This document shows, in pieces, positions 21,899-33,814 of a stretch of 64,000 bases of DNA. Under the pieces are notes generated by a model. The model was given only the letters and a program-made list of their open reading frames with translations. It did not search any database and was not told the DNA's origin. The DNA is taken from contig NC_083604.1 of assembly GCF_029168945.1 (NCBI RefSeq), positions 8,672,812 through 8,736,811 of the forward strand. Direction: 5' to 3'. Numbering within the stretch: the stretch's first letter is position 1; each line of letters begins with the position of its first letter. The translations under genes and the position numbers were made by a program. The stretch comes from Cannabis sativa. Its lineage: Eukaryota; Streptophyta; Magnoliopsida; Rosales; Cannabaceae.

Positions 21899-23569
21899 CT
21901 ACATCCTAAGCTTAGCCATAGCTCGCAATGGCTCAGCTTTCTGCAAGGTGAGGCCAAACTTCTCTTCCATATCAATAGAATTTGGTTCAATTCCATCTTC
22001 AAGCTTCCAATCAAACGAGTGAATCAAAGAACCCAACATCAAATCAACCATTCGCATGGCCAACGGTAAGCCGGGGCAGATTCTGCGGCCACTGCCGAAT
22101 GGAAGGAGCTCAAAGTGTCTGCCTTTGACATCAATATTTGACTCTAAAAACCTCTCTGGAATGAACTCATTAGGATTGTCCCAAACTTTGGGGTCTCTTG
22201 AAATAGCCCATATATTAACAATCACTTGAGCATTCTTTGGGACCAAATAACCACAGATTTTCACATCAGATTCAGCTTTGCGAGGAATTAAAAATGGAGC
22301 TGGTGGGTGCAAACGAAAGATCTCTTTGATTATGGCTTGTAAGTAAGGAAGCCTTGTTATGTCTGATTCTTTCATTTGGTTTCCCTTTCCAATTACTTTG
22401 TCTAACTCCATTTGGGCTTTACATAAAATTTCTGGTTTTTTAAGCAGTTCAGTCATTGACCACTCTAAGATTAATGAACTCGTATCAGTGCCTGCTGAAA
22501 ATAGAGCCTGCAACACTACCAACATCTTATTAATTTCATATTAACAAAATCTGTATATGTTAAGAAAAAGTTAGATACATACCACTAGGAAATGTTCAAT
22601 TGCAATAATGTCTAGAAGCTTATGTTCTTTATTCTCTTCACTCATCATGTAATTAAGAAGATTATCCAAAATATCATGACTTTCATCCATAAGACCAGTA
22701 GCAGTACTAGATTCTGTGAGTAATTGCAGTCTTTGGTTGATGATACGGTCGAACAAGCCCATCATTTTCTTGAACTGAAAAGCCATGTTTCTTCTAATGC
22801 CTTGGGGATCCACTATCTTAAGAAATGGAAAGTAGTCTGCCAAATTGGGTATACCAGCAGCTTCCATGATATTCAAAACAATGTCCTTCAACTCTTTGGC
22901 CATGGCATCATCACCACCATCATGATTAGAGCTAGAATTATTAGCCCAATCAAGGGAGAAAAAAGTTGTGGATAACAAACTCAGTGATGTGTTAAAACCA
23001 GCTCTACCAATATCCAAGGCCTCACCTGCTTTAGCCATTTTACCAACATAGCCTAAAAGCTCTTGTACTTTTTGGTACCTCAAATTCTTGTTGGTTTCCA
23101 GAGCCTTAACAGAAAACATATAAGAGCTGCATATTTTTCTGAAGTTTCTCCAACTAGGAGAGACAGGAATCCATGGGAGGCCATAATGGTGGTGATTCAA
23201 GGCATGGAGTGAGTCAGGAACGGTTCTGTTGGAGAAGAGTTGGTCATGAGTTTGGAGAATTTCTTTGGCTATTTCAGGAGAAGACACTACAATTGTGGTT
23301 ATTTGGCCGAGCTTCAAACTCATGATTGGGCCATGAATGTGGGAAAGGTTGGCTAGAGATTTATGTGGGTTGTGGCCAAGTTCCAAGAGGTTGCCTATTA
23401 TGGGGAATGGTTTGGGTCCTGGTGGAAGTTGATGATGAGATTTTACTTGACAACTTTTGCTCCATGACCATGAGAATGCTAATAAGTTGAAGCCTTGAAT
23501 CAATATCCAAATGATGAGAATGAGATACAGTAAAGAACTCAACAGATCATAAATATCAATGGTCTCCAT
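21899..23569 (-). CDS. Cytochrome P450, CYP76-like
   Basis: Haem-thiolate monooxygenase, anchored in the ER membrane and fed by P450 reductase. CYP76 members oxidise monoterpenols, diterpenes and some xenobiotics, but the substrate here is unknown. Exons: 23569-22583 and 22507-21899, with a 75-bp GT..AG intron splitting the frame in phase 0 (..EHFLV / ALFSAG..). The product is 531 aa. Visible are an N-terminal membrane anchor (about 5-33), PPGP hinge (49-52), I-helix AGTDTSS (334-340), ExxR as EIFR (391-394), PERF (446-449) and the haem loop [10 protein letters not shown] (466-475) with Cys473. All key residues are present. It is somewhat longer than the usual ~500 aa, mostly before the hinge. 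Ending with [10 protein letters not shown] suits CYP76. The start is the first ATG, after a CT-rich leader. It looks functional. Confidence 0.92.
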
Positions 23570-23653
23570 TCTCTCTATCCTTTACCTCTCTCTCTGTCTT
23601 TCTGGTTCCTTGTGTGGATAATATTTGTATAGGCTTAAAAACTTTACACTACT

Positions 23654-23666
23654 AAATATATATATC
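23654..23666 (-). promoter_or_regulatory. TATA box of the P450 gene
   Basis: The minus strand reads GATATATATATTTAGT here, about 90 bp upstream of the ATG. A CT/AG-rich leader (23571-23610) lies between. Position and composition fit a plant core promoter; nothing else in the upstream region could be assigned. Confidence 0.5.
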
Positions 23667-23669
23667 TTA

Positions 23670-25189
23670 CCTATTATAGAAAATGTGTATCTAACAGAAT
23701 TTGTTGCGCACTTAACAGATTTTGTTGTGTTAAACTGTTAGTTTTAACAGAACTAATTAATTAAATCGTTAAAAGTTAAGTGGTGACTCTTCCCGATGTC
23801 ATACCTTTTCAAAAGATTGCAAACAATTATAATTTATAACTGATTAATTAATAATATGAAAATTAATTTATTAAATATACACACCAAGACAAATCTGGTA
23901 TCTCTTCGAAACGTCGATCTTTAACGTTCTCAATTGGAATTGATATTTTAGTTCTTGCTTCTTATTTATTTTTCATCTCCTTCCCTTCTTTTCAGTTTAT
24001 GTTTGGTTTTGTTTTGTGAGTTTAGGTCCTCTTCAGAGTTGTTAATTAAATTTAGTTATGTTGATTTGTGATCCCAAATTTTATTTAAAATGACTTCATT
24101 TCATTCATGTAGCCACTAAACAAGTAATTTGCTCCCTTCAAAAGCAAATTAGAAAGGTCCTCTTCCTTCAGTACGTTCAAGTAATGAATTACGTACTGTT
24201 AGCAAAATATCGTTGGCAAGGAAGTTGAGTTAGAAAGGTTGATTAATGATTGCTAATGGAGAATCTCATGAGAATAATTAAAATCAAATAACTAAACCAA
24301 CTAAGACATCTACATGAGCATATTGGAAGATACATCAAGACATCTCTGTTTATAATTGTCTACATAATGTTAATTCTGTATTTTTAGTTTTTGGTTAAAG
24401 GTTTTTGTGTGAAGAAAAATCGTGTTTCATAAATTAATTTGGCCATGATTATGTTCATTTTATTTGTTTAAATCTGTATTTCTATAGTTCACTTACATTA
24501 TAACGGGTTCCATGTTTTTTATTTTTATACTTGTAATCAGAAAATCCATGTCTTATGGTAACAAAACAAAATTTATTCGACCAAAATATATATAATTTCT
24601 GCTCATTTTTTCTCAATCCTTTCACTTTTTTGGGACACTTATCTAAAATTATTACTAAACAGCTTTTCAAAAATAATTCCATACAGAACACCAAATAGAA
24701 AGAATATAATTTTACTTAACTGTATCACCATATTATTATTTTTAATTTTTAAGATAAGAATTAAAGATTTAAATTTATTTTTCTTAAGATGTCTAAGTAG
24801 GGGGAGAGAAAGAAAAAAGGATAAAGAATTTTTTATTTCACATTCGTATGTATTATTATTATTATTATGTGTGGTTTATATATATTTCTATTATTGTTTC
24901 TTTTAAAACAATAAAAAAGAAAAAGTATTTATGTTTTTTAATAAATTACTATTGTGATGTCGTTACTTATTACAATTACTAAAACAATATATTCTTAATA
25001 TTATTTAAAAATAATAGAAAAAGTGTATGATATTTATATAAAAAAAAATATTATAAAATTAAAACTATTACGGGTAAAGGTGGATGAAGCGAAAGTGATT
25101 GAATATTCTAGACATCAATGATTTAGTGGTGCGAGTGGTGGGGTTAGAGGATTAGAGGTTGACGGGTATTTATGGGGAAGCTAATAGAG
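23670..25189. other. AT-rich intergenic DNA upstream of the P450 gene
   Basis: Nothing with clear coding character. It should contain the distal promoter of the P450 gene. A short ATT microsatellite occurs at 24850-24868. Small open frames (for example 24482-24694) have no recognisable content. Confidence 0.6.
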
Positions 25190-25564
25190 GGCTGCGACAT
25201 CACACGTGGAATTTGGTGCGAATGAAGAAGAAGCAGCTACAATTATGGAGCTTTTGGCAACTTTTGAACAAGCGCTTCTGGTTAATAGGTAAATATTGCT
25301 AAATCTTCTATCTTTTTTAGCACTAATACTTCTGAGTTCAATCGTGCTACAATGAAAGCGATTCTCAAATTGCAAGTGGCTAATGATCAAAGTTCATACT
25401 TGGGCCTTCCTAATACTATGGGACGGGGCAAGAATGCTACATTATGTTTCCTTAAAGATAAGATGCAAAAACGGGTAGAAAGTTGGGATGGTAAGTGGTT
25501 TTCAAGATTAGAAAACGAAGTCTTATTGAAATCTATTGTCCAAGCTCTTCCCCGCTATGCTATG

Positions 25565-26600
25565 TAGGGGTGTTCACTAAGTATCCGATCCAATCTAATT
25601 CGCACGATCCAATCCAATCCAATCTGCAAAATGCGGATATCCGCACTTGCGTGGATTGGATTGGATTGAAAAATCTAAAATCCGCACTTATGCGAATTGG
25701 ATGTTGTCTGACCTCAACAAGTAACCGATCTAATCCAATCCGCACTTAATTATATATATTTTCAAAAAAAATTATAATATATAATATATATTAATTTTCT
25801 ATTAATATCAAAGAAAATACAAACTTCTAATTTTTAATTTTTTTTAATAATATATTGAGTTGGTGTATTTTATTTGTTTTACAATAAAAAAACAAAAAAA
25901 AATATTCTTATTCACATAGACACATACACATAAATTTGAATATATGGACTAACTTATTTATTTTAGTAATGAATACATATATATTTTAGTGTAAATTTAA
26001 AGATGAGTACATGTATATTGACATATATGTATATTGATTTGATTTATATATAAATGGAGATTAGATTATTATTGGAGATTAAGAAACAATAGTCTTTTTT
26101 TAATTTTTTTTCTATGAAATATTAAATAATTTATCATAAAAAAAAACAACAGATCCAATCCGCACTATTGCGGATTGGATTGGATTTAAACTCACTACAA
26201 AAAACTGCTACTTTTAGTGACAAATTTTTAGTGACAACATAAATTTTTTGTGACTAAATGTGACTTTTAGTCACAACAAAAAATTACTTGTGACTAAAAC
26301 ATAGCATTTAGACACAAGTTGTCACTAATTTAGTTTTAGTCACTTAGTCACAACAAATTGTAATTTTTGTGACTCATACCTTTAGCCACAGACCTTTTAG
26401 TCACAACATAAGAATAATAATTTATAATTTGTCACAACTTTTTTACTTTTAGCCACAAATTTTGTTGTGACTAAAAGTAAGATTTTTTGTAGTGACTATT
26501 ATGCGGATCGGATTGGATCCAAAATATGAAATCTGCACTTAGTGCGGATTGGATGTTATTTGACCAAAAAAGTGCGGATTGGATCGGATGAACACCCCTA
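25565..26600. mobile_element. hAT-type MITE with many subterminal repeats
   Basis: Terminal inverted repeats TAGGGGTGTTCA (25565-25576) and TGAACACCCCTA (26589-26600) are flanked by a perfect 8-bp target duplication, ATGCTATG (25557-25564 and 26601-26608), the hAT signature. Both ends are crowded with copies of GCGGATTGGAT and its complement ATCCAATCCGC. The middle is AT-rich, with no transposase. A CACTA MITE is nested at 26193-26494; without it and its duplication the element is about 730 bp. Confidence 0.9.
26193..26494. mobile_element. CACTA MITE nested in the hAT MITE
   Basis: Starts CACTACAAAAAA and ends TTTTTTGTAGTG. It is 302 bp long, with a perfect 3-bp target duplication ACT (26190-26192 and 26495-26497), as expected for CACTA/En-Spm. 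Inside are many copies of TTTTAGTCACAA and its complement, both orientations alternating, so the element could fold on itself. Confidence 0.92.
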
Positions 26601-27028
26601 ATGCTATGGGCATTTTCTTGCTTCCATTAAAGATGAAGATGAGCAAATTATGTATAAGTAAAAAATTAATAAATAAAGACTAATACCAACTTTTATAATT
26701 TATTTCTCAGGAAAAGAATAAATATATTGAAAATGGTTCAAACGAATTGACAACTAACTATTGGATACTATAAATTTATGCTAATCAAGAGAAGATGAAG
26801 ACTCAAAGATACAAAAATTTTAATGTATACTCTATTGAAGAAGCAAAACAAAAAGAAATTGCTAATTCTTCATCTTAAATTATAAATAACATAAAACTAA
26901 TATTTTATGAATTAGAATAACAATCTAACATAATATTTTAAAATAATTAAACATCTTATGTGAAAAAAAAACTTCAAATTTATGGAATATGTAAAATAAT
27001 ATAATATATAAATATATAATGAAACACA

Positions 27029-27056
27029 ACGTGCTTTGCACGTAGTTGTCGCCTAG
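27029..27056 (+). other. Helitron 3' terminus, different family
   Basis: Stem ACGTGC (27029-27034), loop TTT, GCACGT (27038-27043), then AGTTGTCGC and CTAG (27053-27056), T following. Layout is that of a Helitron end, but the stem differs from the other two. The matching 5' end is not established. DNA from 27058 to 27669 holds no gene. Confidence 0.7.
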
Positions 27057-28313
27057 TATATATATAATCATATATAAAAATATATTAATACATACTTTGT
27101 CATGTATGAAAGAACTAAAAAATTAATATTTACTTATTTAAATATAATTTTATTATTAAGAAAATATATACAGTTTTGTTTTATATATTAATGTAGTAAA
27201 TTATTATATTACTATTTTATTAGACTTAACTAATTTGTTTTAATTTAAAATTATATTTAGTAAGTTATTTAATAAATAAGAGTAAAATTAACTAATTATA
27301 TTATTCTTAAAATCAATATGAGTATTTTTACGTCAAATTTTAGCGTAACACTCGTATTTTATTTTTATTTTAATGATTTGATTCATTTTTTTAAAAAAAA
27401 AATTATTGTATAAAATTTAAAAATGTAGTATTTTTTATAATTGACACACATCCTTAAAAGGTATTAAAGTCACCGAAAATTAAATTTATTGTATATTGCA
27501 CTCTATGATATTGGCCCCCCCAGCACTTTAGTTCTGGCTCCGCCCCTGCTTATATATATATAGCATTGAATTATTACCAGTACACTAGTGGTTGTCAGTT
27601 AATTTTAGACCACTCATTCAATTACGTGCTAAGCTTAGAAGGTAAATTTTCAACTTTCAACTTACATAATAGAGAAAAATGAAACAGTCTTGGGTCTTAT
27701 CATTAAAATTAAAGTATTATGTTTGACCAAATAACGTGAAGTCTTTCTTCTTCTGGAGCCTTCTAGCATGCTGTTCATCTCCTCAATTGAGATTCTGGTC
27801 CCTCTCATGGGGAAATTAGTCCACACTCCTGTGTCTTGTGGTGGTTTCAGGTGTTTTCACCCAAATCGTGAATCATCCCTTTCTGTTTCTCTCTCCCCTT
27901 TGAGCATTTATTGCTCTGGGGGATATTATTGCTTCCTTTCCCATCTCATAAAAATCCCTCAGAGCAGTTATTGTTCTAACCTTCGAATTTCATCCTCTCT
28001 CTCCTTTTTTCATCATCTTTCTTTGTCCTCTCCCCATTTATTACAGATCTCCCAAATCCTCTCCCTGCAAAACTCCCTTGAAGATCGTAAGAAGGAGGCG
28101 GGCGACTGGACTTCCGAAGCTCCTCAGCTTCTTTTCATCATTGCTCCTTCAATGGATGGGACTAGGGAAGTGACTAGGGCGGCAATGAGGAAAATTCTCA
28201 AAGGATTATGGTTTTTCCTATATATAACCAAGCCAAGGTATCATTTTCATCATCCTTCTCAGTTTATTTTTCTTTTTTTAGCCTGTGTTCTTGAATTCTA
28301 TCTGTCTGCTAGT

Positions 28314-29736
28314 ATGGATGAGTTTTAAAGTTCTGTTTCTCATGCTTTAGCCCTCCCTCCTGATGAATCCACTATTTTTACCTATGAGGTTGGTTCTTCG
28401 AGTTCCTCCTCTGCCCCTATAAGCCTCATCCTAAAGCTTCATACCATTAGGCCCTATAATCGTCCCTCTCTCATGAAAACCTTGTCTGGTATGTGGTCAT
28501 CGTTGTGTCGATTCCCTGTTGTTGTCTCTGAACATGCTGATGGTATGTTTCTTGTCACCTTTGGCTGTGAAGGTGATAAAGGTCGAGTCCTAGATGGTCA
28601 GCCTTGGCACTTTGCCCAGAGCATCACCATATTTGCTGCTACTGATAGCAGTTTCCCTCTTACCCCAGATAACCTTCACTATGTTCCCTTCTGGGTGCAA
28701 GTTTATGGTATCCCCTTTATGTGTAAGTCCCATGATCTGGCTAGGTTTATAGCTATGGAAGTGGGGGATCTTATTGAGATTGACAAAGATACCATTAAGG
28801 AGGGTACTGGTCCATATATGCGTATTCGTATACTCCTTGATGTTAATCTGCCATTAAGGAGGGGAATGAATATTAAGTTCATTCGTATGGGTAGGGAGTT
28901 TGTCAAGTGGCTTGACTTTAAGTTTGAAAGACTTCCTGACTTTTGTTTTTTCTGTGGGAAACTTGATCATACCAAAAGATACTGTGTGGCTTTTCTTCGG
29001 AAGTGTGATGAGCTTTACACTGAACCCCTATGCCCTTACTCTATTCTCCTTCGTGGCAAGGAAAAAATCATTGATAAGTCCCAGCCATTCCAATATCCTC
29101 ATCCCCCTACTATAACTATGATGAACTACCAACCTGTTAATCTCAATTTACCCCCCCCCCCCCCAAAACTTTACTGGTCAAGGCATAAACTTCCCCTCTT
29201 TCTTGAGCCTTAATGATAACTTTTCTGGGCCCTATGTCCCCCCAACATCTAATGCGGTTGTCATGATGCCTACACCTTTAAATCCTAACCTCTCCAATCT
29301 TGCTCAGCCTTGCAATAGTTCCACTTTTAATATCTCTTTGCGACCTTCAGCTTTCACTTCATACTCTACTGACTCTGTTATTGTGGCTGCTAGCCAACCT
29401 GCCCCTGCTGCTGCTCTATCTGTTGGCCTTTCTTCCCCAGAGGTTGTTAGTACTGTTAGCTCTGTAACTGCTATGCCTCAAGGCACTGCTGACAATGCTA
29501 ATATGGACCCCAACCTTCATCGGGATCACCCTGATCCTGATGTCCGTGGGAAAGGCCTAGCATCTGCTTCTGGTGTTAAGAGGCCCTCCTTCCAACCTCA
29601 CTTTGCTGTTGTTGGAAGCTCTGTGCGGTCTCAACTTAAACGAGCTCGATCTGGTGCAAGGGAGAATGAGGCTCCTGTTGATTCTACACAAGATGAACAG
29701 GCGGGTGATGCTATGCACACCCGCCCAGAAAAATGA
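28314..29736 (+). pseudogene. LINE ORF1: DUF4283/zinc-knuckle RNA-binding protein, two lesions
   Basis: Nucleic-acid chaperone that coats LINE RNA. A DUF4283 domain lies at about 28470-28720 (..GRVLDGQPWHFAQSI.. and FWVQVYGIPF). A CCHC knuckle, CFFCGKLDHTKRYC, lies at about 28950-28990, followed by a proline/serine/alanine-rich tail. The likely start ATG at 28314 is followed by TAA at codon 5 (28326-28328), and the frame is then open to 29213. A 14-C run (29151-29164) shifts the frame: the second frame, read from the run as GQGINFPSFLSLNDNF, continues to TGA at 29734-29736. An upstream open frame (27768-28328) is in the same frame, but looks like 5' UTR. Both lesions would have to be absent in an active copy. 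Confidence 0.85.
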
Positions 29737-32700
29737 GCCTTCTAAGCTGGAATGCGCGCGGTTTGGGGAGTACGCGCGCATTCAGACGACTCTCCCTGAT
29801 GGTGAAAGAGCAGCAGCCTGATGTGGTCTTTTTGATGGAAACTCGTCTTCCTGCTAAGGCTATTGACCGAGTTCGTGTTGCTTTGGGCTTTGATCATGGC
29901 CTTGAGGTCCCTAGGAAGTATTTTGGGGGGGGCCTTATCCTTTTGTGGAAAGCAACTATTTATGTAAATATTTTATCCTTCTCTAGTAACCATTTTGATT
30001 GTAATATAAACTTCAAGGATAATGCTATGTTTCATTTTACCTGTTATTATGGTTCTCCTATTTCCTCTGCTCGTTGTGTTACTTGGGAATTGTTAGATAA
30101 ACTCTTTTATTCTTCCCCTAATTTGCCATGGCTCATTATGGGTGATTTTAATAGTTTTTTGGACTTTGATGATAAAACTGGTAGTAACTATTATAATGTT
30201 TCTGATATGGATCATTTTGCTCAATTTATCCATAAGTTTTGTCTTTCTCCTCTTAATTTTGTAGGCAATAAATACACTTGGCATAATAATACTGTGTATG
30301 AACGTCTTGATTGGGCAGTAGGCTCTGAATCTTGGAGGATGCTTTTCCCTAATGCTATTTTGCACCACTTGCCTTTTTATGGCTCAGATCATCGAGCTAT
30401 CAAGATTGTTCTACACTCTAACCCTGATCTTAACCAGCCTCGTAGACTTAAAAAGCGTTTTCAATTTGAAAATATTTGGTTAGACAACCCTAGTTTTTAT
30501 GCCACTGTTAGAGACTCTTGGAACAATTCCTCCCACCTCTCTAATAGCCTTGATGGACTTGGCACCTTCTTAGCCAAGCAAAATTCCTGTGTCACTGCTC
30601 TGTCCTCTTGCACAAATCTGTTTTGCCTCATTTCCAGCCTCGTATTCAGGATATTCAAAGGGAAATAACTAGGATTCAATCCTTAGGCCCTGATTCTAGT
30701 GAGCATAAGATTCATCTCAAAAATCTTCAATCTCAGCTTGATGCTCTTCTCTACAAGGAAGAGGTTTATTGGAAGCAGAGGTCCCGTGTGTCCTGGCTTA
30801 AGGCTGGAGACCGAAACACAAAATTTTTTCATCGTTTTGCTTCTCACAGAAAGAAGAATAATACCATTCGATACCTTAAGGATGATGCTGGTAATTCAAC
30901 TAGTGATCCTGAGGCTATGTTTGATATTATCTCTTCTTTTTTCTCTAGTCTTTTTTCCTCTGATGGCTGTGATGCTGAGGCAACTAACCATATTCTTGAT
31001 TGTTTGGGGCCTCCCCTTGATGATTTGGATTATGGGTTTTTGGCTCAGCCCTTTACTGCCCATGAGGTTAAAAAGGCTGTTTTTAGCATTTCTGGGGATA
31101 AGGCTCCTGGGCTGGATGGCCTTAATGCCTTCTTCTATCAAAAGAATTGGGCCATTTTTGGGAATGATCTGACTTCGGTGGTGTTGAATTGTTTGAATGG
31201 TCATACTGACTTCTCTGAGATTAATAGCACTTTGATTGTTTTGATTCCTAAAAAACAACATGCCAATGCTATGAAAGATTTTCGGCCAATTAGTTTGTGT
31301 TCCACGCTTTATAAAATCATTTCTAAGGCTGTTGCTAACCGGTTAAAAGTTGTTCTAGACAAAGTTATTTCCCCTTTTCAGAGTGCTTTTGTTTCTGAGC
31401 GTGTTATTTTTGACAATATTCTTATAGCCCAAGAACTTATTCATGCCATTAACGCTCGTAAAGTTGGTAAAAGAGGCTGGGCTGCATTGAAGCTTGATAT
31501 GGCTAAGGCTTTCGATAGAGTAGAATGGCATTTTCTAGAAAGTGTTATGTACCATTTTAATTTTCCTGTTGGCTTTGTTACCCTTATTATGAAATGTATA
31601 ACTACAACCACTCTTTCTTTCCTGGTTAATGGGGAGGTTAAAGGCTCCCTCAAACCTTCTCGTGGTCTTAGACAAGGGGACCCCTTATCCCCTTACCTTT
31701 TCATTCTCTGTGCTGAGGGTTTGTCTGCTCTTCTCAGGGCTAGGCAGAATGCCCAATCTCTTAAAGGTATTTCTATTTCTAGGCATGCGCCCTCGATTTC
31801 TCATTTACTTTTTGCTGATGATAGTCTTCTTTTTTGCTCTGCTGATAGAGAGTCTTGCTCTGCACTTCACGAAATTTTTAATATCTATTCTAGGGCCTCG
31901 GGCCAAGCCATTAATTTTTCTAAATCCTCCATTCTTTTCTCTCCTAATACTGCTCAGGAAATTCGTGCTATGTTTTTCCACACGCTTAATTTAGAAGATA
32001 AGCCTTTTGTTTCTAAGTATTTAGGTCTTCCTCAATGTTTGTCTCGTTCTAAGTTTCACTCTTTCTCTTTTCTTAAGGATAAAGTGGCCTCCGTTCTTAG
32101 ATCTTGGTCCTCTAAATGTTTTTCAAGAGCTGGTAAAGAGGTTCTTTTGAAAGCTGTAATACAAGCTATCCCTGCTTATGCGATGGCTTGTTTCAGACTT
32201 CCTGTTAAGCTTTGCAAGGGAATTGAGACTGCAATGGCCAGATTCTGGTGGGGTTCTAATGGAGAGTCTAGGAAAATTCATTGGAGATCTTGGAAAGCCA
32301 TGTGTACATCCAAATTCTGTGGAGGGTTGGGTTTTCGCTCTCTTGTTCATTTTAACCAAGCTATGTTAGCTAAACAAGCTTGGCGTATTCTGGATAATCC
32401 TCATTCTCTCCTTAGTAGGACTCTTCAAGCTCGTTATTTTCCCAATTCCTCTATCCTTGCTGCTGGCCCTGGTCATAACCCTTCCTTCACTTGGAGAAGC
32501 ATTTTATGGGGTCGGGACTTGTTGGCCTCTGGACTCATCTGGAAAATTGGGAATGGGAATGATATTCATACTTTATCTGACCATTGGCTCCCTAATCATA
32601 AATATAAAGTCTTCTCTCCTTCTGCTCATCCTCCTTCTCAGTTTCTATCCTATTTTATTACTGACTCAGGGACTTGGGATGTCAATAGATTAAGTGCTTA

Positions 32701-33814
32701 TTTTGATGATTCTATTATTAATGACATTCTAGAAGTACCTGTTGCTGGGTGTTTTGGGAGGGACTCTCTGATTTGGGAGAAAACTAGCTCAGGTGTTTTT
32801 TCTGTTAAGTCTGCCTATCATCTGGCTTCCTCCTCCTTGGACCTCCCTTCTTCTTCCTCCTTTACTTCTTCTAAAAAGTTTTGGTCCCGTGTGTGGTCAC
32901 CTACTATTCCTCCCAAGGTCAAACTGTTTGTTTGGAGAATGTTATCCAATGTTTTACCTGTTGCAACTTCTCTTTTTTCTCGAAAAGTTCTTGATTCCCC
33001 TCTTTGTCCTATATGTAAACTAGCCCCGGAGAGTGTTAAACATGCTATGCTAGATTGCTCCAGATCCAGAAAGGCATGGAGATCTTCCAGGTTTGTCTCT
33101 TATTATGATAGTAATAAGCATATGGATCTAAATGATTTCTTTATGGGTTTGGTTTTTGATCAAGATAAAGATTCTCTTGGTATTCTGTATTGTTTTTTGT
33201 GGGCACTTTGGAATCAAAGAAATAATGTCTTACATAAGCAATTTTCTATTCCTCCTAAAGATATTTTTGATTGGAGTCTTACATATTTCTGCCAGCACTT
33301 AGATGCGCAGTCAAAACAGGTACCGAGGCCAGGTTCAGATTGTAACTCAGTTCATGCAGGGATTCAACCATCTTGTTCCAACGGTTTTAAACTCTTTACA
33401 GATGCAGCCACGGATCCTCATAGAAAAAGACATAGTATTGGTGTGGTTCTTTTGGATGGTTGTAACAGAGTAAAAGCAGGTTTTTCTACCCCTTTTTCCG
33501 ACCTTGTCCCTCCTGCTGTTGCTGAAGCTAAGGCGGTTTATCATGCTATTCAATGGGCCCAATTGCTTCGGTTTCCAGTGGACGTTTTGATGACAGATTG
33601 TAAATCTATAGTTGATAAACTTAATACTTGTAACTGGAATAATAGTGTATTTGATGATGTAGTTTGTAGCATTAAGAACTTGTTATCGTTCAGTCCGGAC
33701 CTATCCATCTCTCATGTTGGTAGGGATTTTAATCTTTTAGCTCATAGGATAGCTAGGATGGGTCTTGGATTAGATAATGAGTTAATTTGGAATGGTCCTT
33801 TACCTTCCTTGTAG
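29733..33814 (+). pseudogene. LINE ORF2: endonuclease, reverse transcriptase, RNase H; one frameshift
   Basis: Enzyme of target-primed reverse transcription. The start ATG overlaps the ORF1 stop as ATGA, suggesting reinitiation. An apurinic-type endonuclease occupies 29733-30420 (SWNARGLG, ETRLP, MGDFNSFLD, YGSDHRAI). The frame breaks near 30600: the first part stops at 30668, and the second frame, open upstream of 30608, runs to 33814 without a stop. RT: FRPISLCSTLYKIISK (about 31280), KLDMAKAFDRVEW (about 31490), RQGDPLSPYLF (about 31670), FADD at about 31810. A zinc-binding domain (CPICKLAPESVKHAMLDC) is near 33005-33060. RNase H has FTDAATD (about 33395), AEAKAVYHAI and MTDCKS. Catalytic residues look intact apart from the single frameshift. 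Confidence 0.92.

Larger units (their letters stand above)
25190..26660 (+). pseudogene. LINE reverse-transcriptase fragment split by nested MITEs
   Basis: Before the insertion (25190-25564) the sequence encodes a degraded L1-type RT tail: EEAATIMELLATFEQA, then STNTSEFNRA, SSYLGLPNTMGRG and LLKSIVQALPRYAM. After the hAT MITE, at 26601, the same frame context resumes (GHFLASIKDEDEQ in one frame, with a leucine-proline segment in the other) for a short distance. These motifs are the YLGLP and Q-A-I-P-x-Y-A-M segments downstream of the RT domain. The fragment has stops before 25320 and no endonuclease or poly(A) tail. It may be a truncated insertion or a piece carried by another element. Confidence 0.75.

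Noticed and set aside
27528..27551. CTGGCTCCGCCCCTG, resembling the terminal repeat of some hAT MITEs
   Set aside because: Only one end is visible and no partner CAGGGGCGGAG was found nearby, so no element can be drawn.
27768..28313. Open frame upstream of LINE ORF1 in the same frame
   Set aside because: It has no recognisable domain, is serine/leucine-rich from CT-rich DNA, and lies within the expected 5' UTR.
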